Shown: positions 28,125-37,423, counted from the stretch's first letter. The stretch is DNA of 64,000 bases from Microbulbifer bruguierae (GCF_029869925.1 NZ_CP118605.1:1-64000); one strand, 5' to 3'. The notes: generated by a model from the sequence alone, not told the origin. Program-made: numbers and translations.

Positions 28125-29009
28125 ATGGCGAGCACAGTGGCATTTATCGGTCTTGGCGTGATGGGCTTTCCGATGGCAGGATACCTTTCCCGTGCAGGCC
28201 ATGAGGTGCGGGTCTATAACCGCACCGCCAGCCGCGCCACCGAGTGGCTGCAGCAATACGCCGGAGAAGCGTTTGGGACTCCTGCAGAAGCCGCCAGCGG
28301 GGCGGACTTCGTGTTTGCCTGTGTCGGTAACGACGACGACCTGCGCCAGGTGACGCTGGGAAGTGACGGCGCCTTCGAAGGCATGGCGGCGGGCAGCCTG
28401 TTCGTGGACCACACTACCGCGTCTGCGGACGTTGCCCGGGAACTGGCAGGTGTCGCCGCGGAGCGCGGCTGCGGTTTTCTGGATGCACCGGTTTCTGGCG
28501 GGCAAGCCGGTGCCGAGAAAGGAATGCTGACCGTTATGGTCGGCGGCGAGCAGGCGGTTTACGACCGTGCCCGTCCATTGCTGGCGTGTTACGCCCGCGC
28601 CGTTAACCTGCTGGGGCCAGTGGGAAGTGGTCAGCTGTGCAAAATGGTCAACCAGATTTGTATTGCCGGGGTGGTGCAGGGGCTCGCAGAAGGCCTGCAT
28701 TTTGCCCGTGCCGCAGGGCTTGATCCGGAGCAGGTCGTTGAGGTGGTTTCCAAAGGAGCGGCGCAAAGCTGGCAGATGGAAAACCGCTACCAAACCATGC
28801 TTGCCGGCGAATACAACCACGGTTTTGCGGTGGACTGGATGCGCAAGGACCTGGCTATCGTTCTCGATGAGGCCCAGCGCAATGGCGCACTGCTGCCAGT
28901 GACTGCACTGGTAGACCAGTTTTACAGTGAAGTACAGGCGCTGGGTGGTGGGCGCTGGGATACCTCCAGTCTGTTTGCCCGGCTTACCAACGTCAGGGAT
29001 TTCACGTAA
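28125..29009 (+). CDS. NAD(P)-dependent beta-hydroxyacid dehydrogenase
   Basis: This enzyme belongs to the 3-hydroxyisobutyrate/tartronate-semialdehyde reductase family. The 294-residue protein has the Rossmann motif GLGVMG at 9-14, the substrate motif DAPVSGGQAGA near 120-130, and the catalytic lysine in GQLCKMVNQ near 170. The second residue after the cofactor strand (YNRT) favours NADPH. The exact substrate is not decided by the sequence. The ATG at 28125 has GAGG 7 bases upstream, better than the TTG at 28119. Confidence 0.85.
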   Translation: MASTVAFIGLGVMGFPMAGYLSRAGHEVRVYNRTASRATEWLQQYAGEAFGTPAEAASGADFVFACVGNDDDLRQVTLGSDGAFEGMAAGSLFVDHTTASADVARELAGVAAERGCGFLDAPVSGGQAGAEKGMLTVMVGGEQAVYDRARPLLACYARAVNLLGPVGSGQLCKMVNQICIAGVVQGLAEGLHFARAAGLDPEQVVEVVSKGAAQSWQMENRYQTMLAGEYNHGFAVDWMRKDLAIVLDEAQRNGALLPVTALVDQFYSEVQALGGGRWDTSSLFARLTNVRDFT

Positions 29010-29145
29010 TTCGCAATTTTCTTGTCACTTGGGTTTACGGCGTAGGTCCGTAAGCTCATCACCAACAACCCGTCACTTATGTGCTTTATTTCCCACCCGA
29101 ACTTTCCGCTTGGGCCGGGCAAATAACTTTTGCAGGTAAATTTCC

Positions 29146-30249
29146 GTGAAAGTGCTTTTGCTTTCCGCTTACGATGCCGACAGCCACAAGCGCTGGCGGC
29201 GCGGCCTGGTGGCCGCTATTCCTGAATGGCAATGGACCGTCTTGACGCTGCCGCCCCGCTATTTCAGCTGGCGGGTGCGCGGCAATAGCCTCAGCTGGGG
29301 GCGGGGCGAATCGGCCTCGGTACTACGTCAGTCCTGGGATCTGGTCGTTACTACCTCAATGACGGACCTGTCATCCCTGCGCGGCCTGGTACCGGAGCTG
29401 GCACGGGTACCGACGGTTGTCTATTTTCACGAAAACCAGTTTGATTACCCGCGCAGTGAAGAAGCGGTGGATTCGGTAGAACCTCAGTTGCTGAACATCT
29501 ATACCGCACTGTGTGGTGACCTTTTGCTGTTCAACTCCGAGTACAACCGCACCAGCTTGTTGGAGGGGGCCGCGGATTTGCTGCATCGCCTGCCGGACTT
29601 TGTGCCGAAGGGGATTTGTGCGGAGATTGCGCACAAATCCCGGGTACTGCCGGTGCCATTGGAAAATGCGGCGTTCGATGTGTCCCAGGAAAGAAGTTCC
29701 CATCCGACCTTTATCTGGAACCATCGCTGGGAATATGACAAGGGGCCGGACATTTTACTGGCGGCGCTACGGCGTTTTGGCAAGCAGGGTATTCCCTTTA
29801 CGGTACACATGGTGGGCCAGCAGTTTCGCCGTCAACCTTCGGAATTCGCCCATATCCGCAAGTTGCTCGGAAAACTGGGGGCAATGGGTGCCTGGGGATA
29901 TCAGGAAAGTCTGGCGGACTACCGACGTCTTTTGGGCCAGAGCCATGGGGTGATTTCTACCGCGCGTCATGATTTTCAGGGACTGGCAGTGCTGGAGGCC
30001 GTAGCCGCAGGGTGTCAGCCGCTGGTGCCGGATAACCTGGCCTATCCGGAATGGTTCGGACGCACCGGCTGGCGCTACTCCGACGATGTGGAGTCCTGTG
30101 CGGCCAACCTGAGCGCGGCAATGGTGCAGTGTGCGAAGCGGGTACAGGCGGGTAGCGAACGTCCGCTACCGGATGTATCTCATATGACCTGGTCGCGGAT
30201 GCGCACGGAGTACCGCGATGCACTGGTACAGTGCGCCACCCCGGCCTGA
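29146..30249 (+). CDS. QTMAN-like glycosyltransferase (DUF3524 family)
   Basis: This 367-residue protein has the N-terminal DUF3524 domain and GT4-like C-terminal fold of tRNA-queuosine alpha-mannosyltransferase (QTMAN, human GTDC1). Diagnostic stretches are LLLSAYDADSHKRW near 4-17, VYFHENQFDYP near 96-106 and WNHRWEYDKGPD near 191-202. The eukaryotic enzyme mannosylates queuosine in tRNA-Asp. By homology this protein may glycosylate a modified tRNA in bacteria, but other acceptors are possible. It starts with GTG at 29146. It sits upstream of trpS, which adds a weak tRNA context. Confidence 0.75.
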   Translation: MKVLLLSAYDADSHKRWRRGLVAAIPEWQWTVLTLPPRYFSWRVRGNSLSWGRGESASVLRQSWDLVVTTSMTDLSSLRGLVPELARVPTVVYFHENQFDYPRSEEAVDSVEPQLLNIYTALCGDLLLFNSEYNRTSLLEGAADLLHRLPDFVPKGICAEIAHKSRVLPVPLENAAFDVSQERSSHPTFIWNHRWEYDKGPDILLAALRRFGKQGIPFTVHMVGQQFRRQPSEFAHIRKLLGKLGAMGAWGYQESLADYRRLLGQSHGVISTARHDFQGLAVLEAVAAGCQPLVPDNLAYPEWFGRTGWRYSDDVESCAANLSAAMVQCAKRVQAGSERPLPDVSHMTWSRMRTEYRDALVQCATPA

Positions 30250-30392
30250 ACGTACAACCTCTGGCGGGAACAAGGTATCATTCGCCCCGAACATCTCCGG
30301 GGTCCAGGCAGGGTGCTGAAACGGGTGGTCGAACCTGTTCAGCAACTGCAAGTAGATCGCCAAATTAGCCAAGAACGGAACAGCAAGGATTT

Positions 30393-31400
30393 ATGAGCAA
30401 GCAGCGCGTACTTACCGGTATTACCACCACCGGCACTCCCCACCTGGGTAACTATGTGGGCGCTATCCGCCCGGCCATCGCGGCCAGTCAGGAAGAGAAC
30501 AATCTTTCTTTTTATTTTCTGGCGGATTATCACGCGCTGATCAAGTGTCAGGACCCTGCTCTGGTGCACCAGTCAACGCTCGAAATTGCCGCGACCTGGC
30601 TCGCTCTGGGGCTGAACACGGACAATGTCGTGTTCTATCGTCAGTCCGATATTGTGGAAATTCCGGAGCTGACCTGGCTGTTGACCTGTCAAACCGCCAA
30701 GGGGCTGATGAATCGCGCCCACGCCTACAAGGCGGCGGTGGATGCCAACCGTGCCGACGGTGAGGATTCGGACTTTGGTGTGACCATGGGCTTGTACAGT
30801 TACCCTATCCTGATGGCGGCGGACATCCTGATGTTTAATGCCAACAAGGTGCCGGTCGGACGGGACCAGGTACAGCACATCGAAATGGCCAGGGATATCG
30901 CCCAGCGTTTCAACCATCACTACGGAGAGCATTTCGCACTGCCGGAAGCCGTGGTTGACGAGCATGTGTCGGTGCTGCAGGGACTGGACGGCCGCAAGAT
31001 GAGCAAGAGCTACGGCAATACCATTCCGTTGTTCCTGCCGGAAAAGCAGCTGAAAAAGCATATCAACAAGATCAAGACTAACCTGCTGGAACCCGGTGAG
31101 CCGAAAGATCCGGATACCTCAACCGTATTCCAGATCTGGCAGGCCTTTGCTACTCCAGCGCAGACCGCAGAAATGCGCACCGCCTTTGAACAGGGAATCG
31201 CCTGGGGCGAAGCCAAGAAGCAGTTGTTTGAATTGATCAACGGCCAGATTGGTGAGGCTCGCGAGCGCTACAACGAACTGCTGGCGAATCCCGCCCAGAT
31301 CGAGGTAGAACTGGAAAAAGGTGCGGAGAAGGCGCGGACTTATTCCAGGCCTTTCCTGGCCAAGCTGCGCGAGGCCGTTGGCATTCGCAAGATCGGCTGA
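30393..31400 (+). CDS. trpS: Tryptophanyl-tRNA synthetase
   Basis: TrpRS charges tRNA-Trp. The 335-residue class I synthetase has the HIGH-like motif TTGTPHLGN near residues 10-18 and the KMSKS loop [10 protein letters not shown] near 201-210. The tryptophan-site [14 protein letters not shown] is present. The length matches the form found in Pseudomonas and many marine bacteria. It stands in the same direction as the QTMAN-like gene, 143 bases downstream. Confidence 0.96.
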   Translation: MSKQRVLTGITTTGTPHLGNYVGAIRPAIAASQEENNLSFYFLADYHALIKCQDPALVHQSTLEIAATWLALGLNTDNVVFYRQSDIVEIPELTWLLTCQTAKGLMNRAHAYKAAVDANRADGEDSDFGVTMGLYSYPILMAADILMFNANKVPVGRDQVQHIEMARDIAQRFNHHYGEHFALPEAVVDEHVSVLQGLDGRKMSKSYGNTIPLFLPEKQLKKHINKIKTNLLEPGEPKDPDTSTVFQIWQAFATPAQTAEMRTAFEQGIAWGEAKKQLFELINGQIGEARERYNELLANPAQIEVELEKGAEKARTYSRPFLAKLREAVGIRKIG

Positions 31401-31444
31401 TCACCCCCTGCTTGTTAAAGCGGCGCGACCCAGGCGTTTTTTTC

Positions 31445-31867
31445 TCACCCTGGGTTGCGTAGTTGAAAACTCAACGCAAACTCCGCACTTTCCCCTGCCG
31501 ACGCGGCACTGTCCTGCAAATAAATCAACACACGATATGTTCCGTCCCGGGGCAGGGTAACGGAATAGCTGGATTGTTGGCCGTGGCCTTTGTGGAGCGC
31601 GCGGGGCGCGGCTGGAGCGGTAATCCGGTAGGCCGCCCGGGCATTGTTACTAAGTATGTCCAGAGCCAGGGATTGCCCGGTTTTTGCGTCGATCAGATAT
31701 TCGATGGTCTGCTGGCCACTAATGGTAGCGGTTACCCGCACGCCGTGGTGATTGTCGGGGTTTTGGACGCGTACCTGTGCCTCCAATTCAGCGCTGTGAA
31801 CCGCTGTCTGCCAGCCGATGGCGAGGAGCCACAATAGTGAGAATATCAGCCAATAGGGCGTCTGCAC
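31445..31867 (-). CDS. Small exported PPC-like domain protein
   Basis: The product has 140 residues with an N-terminal signal or anchor segment (about 6-25, WLIFSLLWLLAIGW) and a beta-rich domain. That domain resembles bacterial pre-peptidase C-terminal (PPC) modules: IEYLIDAKTGQSLALDI, then LPRDGTYRVLIYL and AEFALSFQL near the end. Such domains usually help secreted enzymes bind or fold. A GTG start at 31867 is chosen because AGAGAG lies 6-7 bases upstream; an open frame extends further but overlaps the lipase gene. It follows the lipase on the same strand, so a joint role is possible but unproven. Confidence 0.6.
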   Translation of the reverse strand: MQTPYWLIFSLLWLLAIGWQTAVHSAELEAQVRVQNPDNHHGVRVTATISGQQTIEYLIDAKTGQSLALDILSNNARAAYRITAPAAPRALHKGHGQQSSYSVTLPRDGTYRVLIYLQDSAASAGESAEFALSFQLRNPG

Positions 31868-31931
31868 GGGAAACTCTCTGGAAACCTGATTGAACCGGCT
31901 TTCCAGTGTAGGCTCGAGTGCACCAGATCCG

Positions 31932-32708
31932 TCATTCGGCAGTCTCGTCCACTTTTCGCTTGAAATAGCCGTGGTGCAGATAGTGAATCGCCTGCTCAAT
32001 GACCCCCGGGTTTTTCATCATGAATACGTGGGTCACCGGCATTTCCAAATGGTCGTTCATTCCTTCGAGGCGGGTACGAGCGACCGTGACCTTGCCATCA
32101 TCGGTGCTCGGTAGCAGGGTTGAAAGCAGGGGGTTAATACTCCTGGTGCCAGCGATGATCCCCACGTCAAAAGTGGCGGCGCCCAGTTGGTTGGGGATGC
32201 TCAGGTTACCGGTGCCCAGCTGCATCCCGGCATCGCCGAAAATAAAGTGGAAGCCGGGGAATTGCCCCAACTTGTCCACCACTTCGCTACCCTGATTGGG
32301 CGGACCCAACATCACCACTCTCCCGAGGTTCGGGATGCTCACCTTGCTCAGATACTGGCGCACCAGAATGCCACCCATGGAATGGGTGACGAAATGCACC
32401 TGGTCCGTTTCTTCTGTTCGCAGTGTCGCGCAGCGATCCAGCGCCGGTGCAATTGCAGGGCCCGCGAGCTTTTCGATGGGCAGCTCCGTAGAGGGGTAAT
32501 CGACATTGACTGTGGTGAACTTCGCATCGCCGATGGCCCTTGCCAGATTTTTCATGGAGTCGTCGGATTTCGCCAGCCCATGCAGCAGGATCACGCAGTC
32601 GGCGGCAATGGTCGGAATGGTGAATACAGACAAAAAGGCCGCGGACAATAAGGCGGCAGCGAGCTTCCGGATGCTGCGGGGATGAATCCGCACAGAATGA
32701 ATTTCCAT
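31932..32708 (-). CDS. Exported lipase-like alpha/beta hydrolase
   Basis: This 258-residue secreted or periplasmic hydrolase has a signal peptide (about 1-36, ending near PTIAA). The oxyanion motif LLHGLAKS lies at about 41-48 and the nucleophile elbow THSMGG has Ser110. A histidine candidate is in PVTHVFMM near the C-terminus. It resembles short triacylglycerol lipases and esterases. No lipase-specific foldase gene is nearby. It lies between the PH-domain gene and the PPC-like gene on the minus strand. Confidence 0.8.
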   Translation of the reverse strand: MEIHSVRIHPRSIRKLAAALLSAAFLSVFTIPTIAADCVILLHGLAKSDDSMKNLARAIGDAKFTTVNVDYPSTELPIEKLAGPAIAPALDRCATLRTEETDQVHFVTHSMGGILVRQYLSKVSIPNLGRVVMLGPPNQGSEVVDKLGQFPGFHFIFGDAGMQLGTGNLSIPNQLGAATFDVGIIAGTRSINPLLSTLLPSTDDGKVTVARTRLEGMNDHLEMPVTHVFMMKNPGVIEQAIHYLHHGYFKRKVDETAE

Positions 32709-32749
32709 TGGGGCAAATTCCTTTTTATTTCCTTTAGGTGGCCTGCTGG

Positions 32750-33313
32750 TTACCGGTCAGTATCGGTGTAAGGCGCGAGCGCGCTCACAAATTGCTGTGG
32801 CCGGTCAGGCGTTACCACCAGGGTTCTGGTTTTGAGGCGAATGACAACAGACTGCGCCGGGTCAGTCACGAAGGCCTGATAGCGCCCGAGCTTCTGGTTT
32901 CGAAACAGCCCGGTAACACTGAACAGGCCGCCATTTCCGAACAGGCGGATGGATCCCGCTGTGGCCTCTGGTTCATAGGTCGCGCTGGAAAAATCCTGAA
33001 GTGAGATACGGTTGCTCCAACCCAGCCGGCGTATTCGCAGTCGGTCGTTCTGCAGCTCATACCCCCGCACGGTAAACAGGGCGGACAAAATAAAAGTAAG
33101 CGGCGGTATCAAAATCCCGATTTGATACATGGTTGGCGGGTGCTCCGGTGCCTTGGCAATCAGCAGTGCGCTGACCCCAAACAGCACCATACTGACCAGC
33201 AGCGTGATTAGTTTGAGCTGCCGGCCCCAGGGCGCGGAAAACCTGACGGCGGGAACAACATTCGGTGCGTGGGATGATGGCTTGGACGGTTGCTTGGACG
33301 GATTGTTCGGCAT
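32750..33313 (-). CDS. Membrane protein with bacterial PH-like domain
   Basis: The 187-residue protein has a proline- and serine-rich N-terminus, two transmembrane helices at about 34-53 and 64-82, and a C-terminal beta-rich region. That region begins VRGYELQNDRLRIRRLGW, the pattern of bacterial pleckstrin-homology domains. The function is unknown. The ATG at 33313 is chosen because codons further upstream look non-coding. The ribosome-binding site is weak. It sits between a thioesterase and a lipase on the same strand. Confidence 0.6.
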   Translation of the reverse strand: MPNNPSKQPSKPSSHAPNVVPAVRFSAPWGRQLKLITLLVSMVLFGVSALLIAKAPEHPPTMYQIGILIPPLTFILSALFTVRGYELQNDRLRIRRLGWSNRISLQDFSSATYEPEATAGSIRLFGNGGLFSVTGLFRNQKLGRYQAFVTDPAQSVVIRLKTRTLVVTPDRPQQFVSALAPYTDTDR

Positions 33314-33407
33314 GGTTTCTGAGTGGGTAACCGGAGTTTCTGGAGTTATTTTTCGGTGACATTGTTTGCAGGGATTGATTGCGTAGATTGTAACCCAGAC
33401 GGCAGAA

Positions 33408-34544
33408 TTAATGACTGCTCGTTCGCTGGCCGTATTGTCGCACCATGGATTCCGTGGCGTGGGCAATGATGCGTTCCGCTGGCAGCCCCTGACTGATCTG
33501 CCTTGCACCATCGGGGATCAACAGGGCCGAGGCGGTAGCCATGGCGAGGCGTTTTCCCTGTGCATTCACAATATCGCAGGAGGCTACTCGCAGCTGTTTG
33601 CCGCGATGATGTACGCGACCGATGAGTATGATATCGCCATCGTCTAACGCCGCTGGTCGCATAAAGCGGATATGCAGGTCCAGGGTGGCGAAAATATCAC
33701 CGGCAGGCAGCGTCGAGTACACCGCGGCGCCCATGGTGAAATCCGCGGCCCAGGCCAGCATTCCTCCGTAAATCACGATATTACCGTTGGAAAACCAGGG
33801 TGAAGAGGGCAGTGCGGCCTCACAGTAGCCATCTTCGACGGCCCGTACCCGGTAGCCAGTGAAATGCCACACCGGGTGCGTGCCGCCTCCCTGAATGGTG
33901 TCCCGCTGACACTGGATCGGGGTGACGGTACCAAACCCTGCCAGGTCCTCCACATGCGCCTCTGGCGGCGGGCGCTGATAGGGGTCGGGACCGTTGGTGG
34001 GCCCCAGGTCAGGCTCTGGAAACGTCGCATCTTTGTCGACGGGAAAGTCGCTGATCAGGCAGCGCGAGCTACCAAACGCCAGCATCCGTCCCTGATGATC
34101 GAGAATTTCCACGCTGGACAGTCCGACCTGGCTGCCCGAATGTACGGTTTTCGCACGGCCGATGATGTTTGGTGTTTCAGCGCTCATGGGCCGCACATAG
34201 CAGAGGGTAAGTTCGGAGGTGGAGAGTGCTTTTCCCTGGGGAAGGGTGGTCCAGATGGCCGCCGCCAGTGGTGAATCCGCAAACAGTGCGTAGAGCCCGC
34301 CCCAGTAGACACCGACAAAATCCTCGAGCCAGGGGGTAACTGGCATCGAAAAGGTCGCTGAGCCGAGACCGACTTCGGTGGCCTGGATACCGGTAAGGCG
34401 CCACACCGGGGGTGCGGGTAATTCCTGGTGCGTGAATTTTCTGAAGGTCTCCAGCCCCGGCTGCTGCAGCACCCTGAGGTCTCCAATGGCTCCACGGTGG
34501 GGTTCGTCGGTGATATCCGCTATTTTTCGTTGTTTCGAAGCCAT
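33408..34544 (-). CDS. Double-hotdog acyl-CoA thioesterase-like protein
   Basis: The product has about 378 residues and two hotdog domains of the PaaI/acyl-CoA thioesterase type. The first (about 45-170) contains VYWGGLYALFADSPLAAAIW; the second (about 215-355) contains YGGMLAWAADFTMGAAVYS. Each has the alpha-helix and HIRFMRP or LCYVRP strand of the fold. It probably hydrolyses acyl-CoA esters; the substrate is not known. The ATG at 34544 is taken as start, and a GTG at 34565 would add 7 residues. It is divergent from gnd. Confidence 0.75.
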   Translation of the reverse strand: MASKQRKIADITDEPHRGAIGDLRVLQQPGLETFRKFTHQELPAPPVWRLTGIQATEVGLGSATFSMPVTPWLEDFVGVYWGGLYALFADSPLAAAIWTTLPQGKALSTSELTLCYVRPMSAETPNIIGRAKTVHSGSQVGLSSVEILDHQGRMLAFGSSRCLISDFPVDKDATFPEPDLGPTNGPDPYQRPPPEAHVEDLAGFGTVTPIQCQRDTIQGGGTHPVWHFTGYRVRAVEDGYCEAALPSSPWFSNGNIVIYGGMLAWAADFTMGAAVYSTLPAGDIFATLDLHIRFMRPAALDDGDIILIGRVHHRGKQLRVASCDIVNAQGKRLAMATASALLIPDGARQISQGLPAERIIAHATESMVRQYGQRTSSH

Positions 34545-34648
34545 ATCGCGTCCGCACCCCGGCACAAAACAGGTAAGTGTATGGATGGTAATGTGCGCGG
34601 TTTGTGCCAGCCAATTTGTCCATTTTGCTCCCGGGAAAGGGCGTAGGT

Positions 34649-34657
34649 TGCTATACT
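34649..34657 (+). promoter_or_regulatory. Extended -10 promoter element before gnd
   Basis: TG-C-TATACT at 34649-34657 is a near-consensus extended -10 element, 39 bases before the gnd start. No good -35 lies at the usual distance. Confidence 0.4.
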
Positions 34658-34695
34658 CCGCGCGCTTTCAGATGTGCCAGCTTTCGGAGAAATAC

Positions 34696-36216
34696 ATGTC
34701 CAGTTCACTATGCGATATCGGGTTTATCGGCGCGGGTGTCATGGGGAAAAACCTGATCCTCAACCTTGCGGACAACGGATACCGCGTATGCGCGTTTGAC
34801 CTGGATTGCGCGCGCCTCGACGCGCTGCTGGAGCAGGACGCCAAAGAGCGGGGCGAGCAGCCGGCGCGGGTGGAAGTGTGCAATTCATACACCGAGCTGC
34901 TGTCGCGAGTGAAGGCGCCGCATCTGGTGATTCTCTCGGTACCCGCAGGCGCGCCGGTGGATGACGTGTGCAACAAACTGCTGGACGCAGGCCTGCAGGC
35001 CGACGACATCGTGATCGATACCGGCAACAGTCTGTGGACCGATTCCGTGGAGCGCTGCAAGCGCTACGAAGGCAAGCTGATCTTCTTCACCACTGCGGTA
35101 TCTGGCGGTGAAGTGGGGGCCCGTTTCGGACCGTCGCTCATGCCCAGCGGGGACCGCTATGCGTGGGCGCGAATCGAGCCTGTGTGGCACGCCATTGCCG
35201 CCAAGGTGGACCCGGTCAGTGGTCAGCCCATCGAGCGTTTTGAACCTGGCAATCCGGTTACCGAAGGTGAGCCCTGTGCCGCGTATATCGGCCCGATAGG
35301 ATCCGGTCATTTCGTGAAAATGGTGCACAACGGTATCGAATACGCGGATATGCAGATGATCTGCGAAGTGTACGACGTGATGCGCAGCGCCCTGGAAATG
35401 ACGCCAACGGAAATTGCGTCAGTATTCCGCGAGTGGAACAAGGGGGTTCTCAACAGCTACCTGATCGACATCAGTGCGGAAGTGCTGGATACCCCGGATT
35501 CTGTCACCGGCAAACCGCTGGTGGATATGATTCTCGATCGCGCCGGCCAGAAAGGTACTGGTTTGTGGACCGCCGTGGACGCCCTGAAACTGGGCTGTCC
35601 GGCGCCGAGTATTGCCGAGGCGGTGTTTGCCCGCGCTCTGTCGACGCGCAAGGTGTTGCGTACCCGTGCGGCGCAAAAACTGGTGGGACCTGACGTGGTA
35701 CCAGTGGCCAAAGACAAACGCGACGAAGTCATTGCGCAACTGCACGATGCGCTCTACTGCGCAAAAATCTGTGTGTACGCGCAGGGCTTTGACCTGATGA
35801 AGCTCGCCGCCCGCGAGCAGGGTTGGGAACTGAAATTTGCGGAAATCGCGCGTATCTGGCGTGCGGGCTGTATTATCCGCGCGGTGTTCCTGCAGTCCAT
35901 TAGCGACGCTTATGAGCGTGATACAAAACTATCCAATCTGCTGCTGGATGATTTTTTTGTGGAGCAGATTGCCAGCCATCAGGGTAACTGGCGCCGAGCG
36001 GTAGCGGATGCCAGCATCGGTGGTATCCCGGTACCGGCGCTGTCTTCGGCACTCAGCTACTACGACGCCTTCCGCCGTGAATCACTGCCGGCCAATCTAC
36101 TGCAGGCGCAGCGGGATTTCTTCGGCGCGCACACCTTCTCACGGGTGGATCGACCGGAGCAGGAGAAGTACCACGTGCTCTGGGGCGAAGCCGCGCGACC
36201 AATTAAGAAGGTCTGA
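34696..36216 (+). CDS. gnd: 6-phosphogluconate dehydrogenase
   Basis: Gnd converts 6-phosphogluconate to ribulose 5-phosphate, CO2 and NADPH in the pentose phosphate pathway. The 506-residue protein is longer than the usual 468-482. It has the Rossmann motif GAGVMG at 12-17, SGGEVGARFGPSLMP (136-150), and the catalytic Lys208 in GHFVKMVHNGIEY. The C-terminal substrate arginine and histidine are in FSRVDRPEQEKYHVLW. The usual GTGKW motif reads GTGLW, with Leu290 replacing a substrate-binding lysine. The ATG at 34696 has GGAGA 5 bases upstream. No zwf or pgl gene is near. Confidence 0.88.
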   Translation: MSSSLCDIGFIGAGVMGKNLILNLADNGYRVCAFDLDCARLDALLEQDAKERGEQPARVEVCNSYTELLSRVKAPHLVILSVPAGAPVDDVCNKLLDAGLQADDIVIDTGNSLWTDSVERCKRYEGKLIFFTTAVSGGEVGARFGPSLMPSGDRYAWARIEPVWHAIAAKVDPVSGQPIERFEPGNPVTEGEPCAAYIGPIGSGHFVKMVHNGIEYADMQMICEVYDVMRSALEMTPTEIASVFREWNKGVLNSYLIDISAEVLDTPDSVTGKPLVDMILDRAGQKGTGLWTAVDALKLGCPAPSIAEAVFARALSTRKVLRTRAAQKLVGPDVVPVAKDKRDEVIAQLHDALYCAKICVYAQGFDLMKLAAREQGWELKFAEIARIWRAGCIIRAVFLQSISDAYERDTKLSNLLLDDFFVEQIASHQGNWRRAVADASIGGIPVPALSSALSYYDAFRRESLPANLLQAQRDFFGAHTFSRVDRPEQEKYHVLWGEAARPIKKV

Positions 36217-36230
36217 GAAATGTAAAAATA

Positions 36231-36258
36231 AAAAGGCCGCGAAATCGCGGCCTTTTTT
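36231..36258. terminator. Bidirectional terminator between gnd and rdgC
   Basis: AAAAGGCCGCGA (36231-36242) and TCGCGGCCTTTT (36245-36256) pair perfectly over a 2-base loop. Runs of A precede it and T follow it, so it can end the converging gnd and rdgC transcripts. Confidence 0.85.
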
Positions 36259-36288
36259 GTGATCAGGGGAGCAGGCTCCCAATGTCCA

Positions 36289-37278
36289 TCAAATTTCCTC
36301 GACTTCCGCTGCCAGCTGTTGATCGCGCTCGCTCTGCGTTGCGCGGGCGACAATTTCGTCGACGCTGGCAGTGTCGGTATTCAGCCCGCCGAAAGCCTGC
36401 AACAGGTCTTTCAGCAGTGCGGCAATTTCCAGGGTCATCACCGAAAATTCGATATCAAAGCGTTGCGCCGCACTGTCAGCGTCCACGTTATCGGCTTTCT
36501 CTGTCACCGCATCGCTGAACTTGAGGCGCTTGATCGACAACTGGTCGTCAACCATCAGTTCAACGCCATCGCGCCAGACCAGCCCCAACTTGTGCACCTG
36601 CATGCCGGCGACCAGGTGATTGTGAATTTCTTCCGCGCACAGGTCTTGGTTCTTGCAACGGATGACACTGCCGGACTCCTGCGGGTCTTTCAGTTCACAC
36701 TCGTGGCCGAACTCGAAATTGGCCGGCGCTTCCGGTGCGGTGAGCCAGTGGGTCATGGATTGCTGGGGAATATTTTTCGCGGTGAGCGGTACCACTGACA
36801 GGCTGCTGATCGCTTCGCGCAGGTTTTCCAGCAGTTCCTCCGCAGCCTTCGCAGATGAGGCGTTGACCACAATCCAGCCGTCTTTGGGGTCGATGTAGGC
36901 GTACTGCAGGCGCGAGCGGGCGAAGGCTTTGGGGCGCATTTCCAGCAGTACTTCGTCCTTCAGGTTCTGCCGCTCCTTGCGACCCACACTGCGAGCCTCT
37001 TTGTCGGCGATGGCCAGGGCCATTTCCTCGACCTTTTCGTTCACCACCGCTGCGGGAATGACCTTTTCCTGCTTTTTCGCGCACACCATCAGGTAGCCAT
37101 TGGCCGCGTGCACCAGCGCACTGCCGTGTCGGCCCAGTGGCGCTACCCAGCCGTAACGGGCCATATCCTGGCTGCCGCAGGGGACGAAGGTATCGGGTTC
37201 CAGCAGTTCGTTCAGTTCTTCAGCAGAGAGAGTGAATTCGCGAGTGAGGCGATAGACGCGCAGGTTTTTAAACCACAT
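36289..37278 (-). CDS. rdgC: Recombination-associated protein RdgC
   Basis: RdgC forms a DNA-encircling ring that restrains RecA. The 329-residue protein is longer than the E. coli form (303), with extra residues at the acidic C-terminus. It has the family opening MWFKNLRVYRLT and the stretches EKVIPAAVVNEKVEEMA and AYIDPKDGWIVVNASS typical of RdgC. The gene converges on gnd across a shared terminator. Confidence 0.95.
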   Translation of the reverse strand: MWFKNLRVYRLTREFTLSAEELNELLEPDTFVPCGSQDMARYGWVAPLGRHGSALVHAANGYLMVCAKKQEKVIPAAVVNEKVEEMALAIADKEARSVGRKERQNLKDEVLLEMRPKAFARSRLQYAYIDPKDGWIVVNASSAKAAEELLENLREAISSLSVVPLTAKNIPQQSMTHWLTAPEAPANFEFGHECELKDPQESGSVIRCKNQDLCAEEIHNHLVAGMQVHKLGLVWRDGVELMVDDQLSIKRLKFSDAVTEKADNVDADSAAQRFDIEFSVMTLEIAALLKDLLQAFGGLNTDTASVDEIVARATQSERDQQLAAEVEEI

Positions 37279-37423
37279 ACAGCAGGCCGTTTGTTGTCGG
37301 ATTTATCGGGATCGTTGAAGCGGGCGCGCATTATGCGGCAACCGCCGGGGATGGGCCAGTGACGGAGCAGTCGAATGGGAACAGGTAGTCATCTTCGCTG
37401 TTCCCGCTCTGTCCGGTGCCCCC

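Noticed and set aside
27606..28820. Minus-strand open frame across uppP and the dehydrogenase
   Set aside because: It spans two real genes on the other strand and their spacer, and looks non-coding.
31427..31456. ACCCAGG/CCTGGGT inverted repeat after trpS
   Set aside because: The T-run lies inside the loop, so neither strand gives a normal terminator; left as chance.
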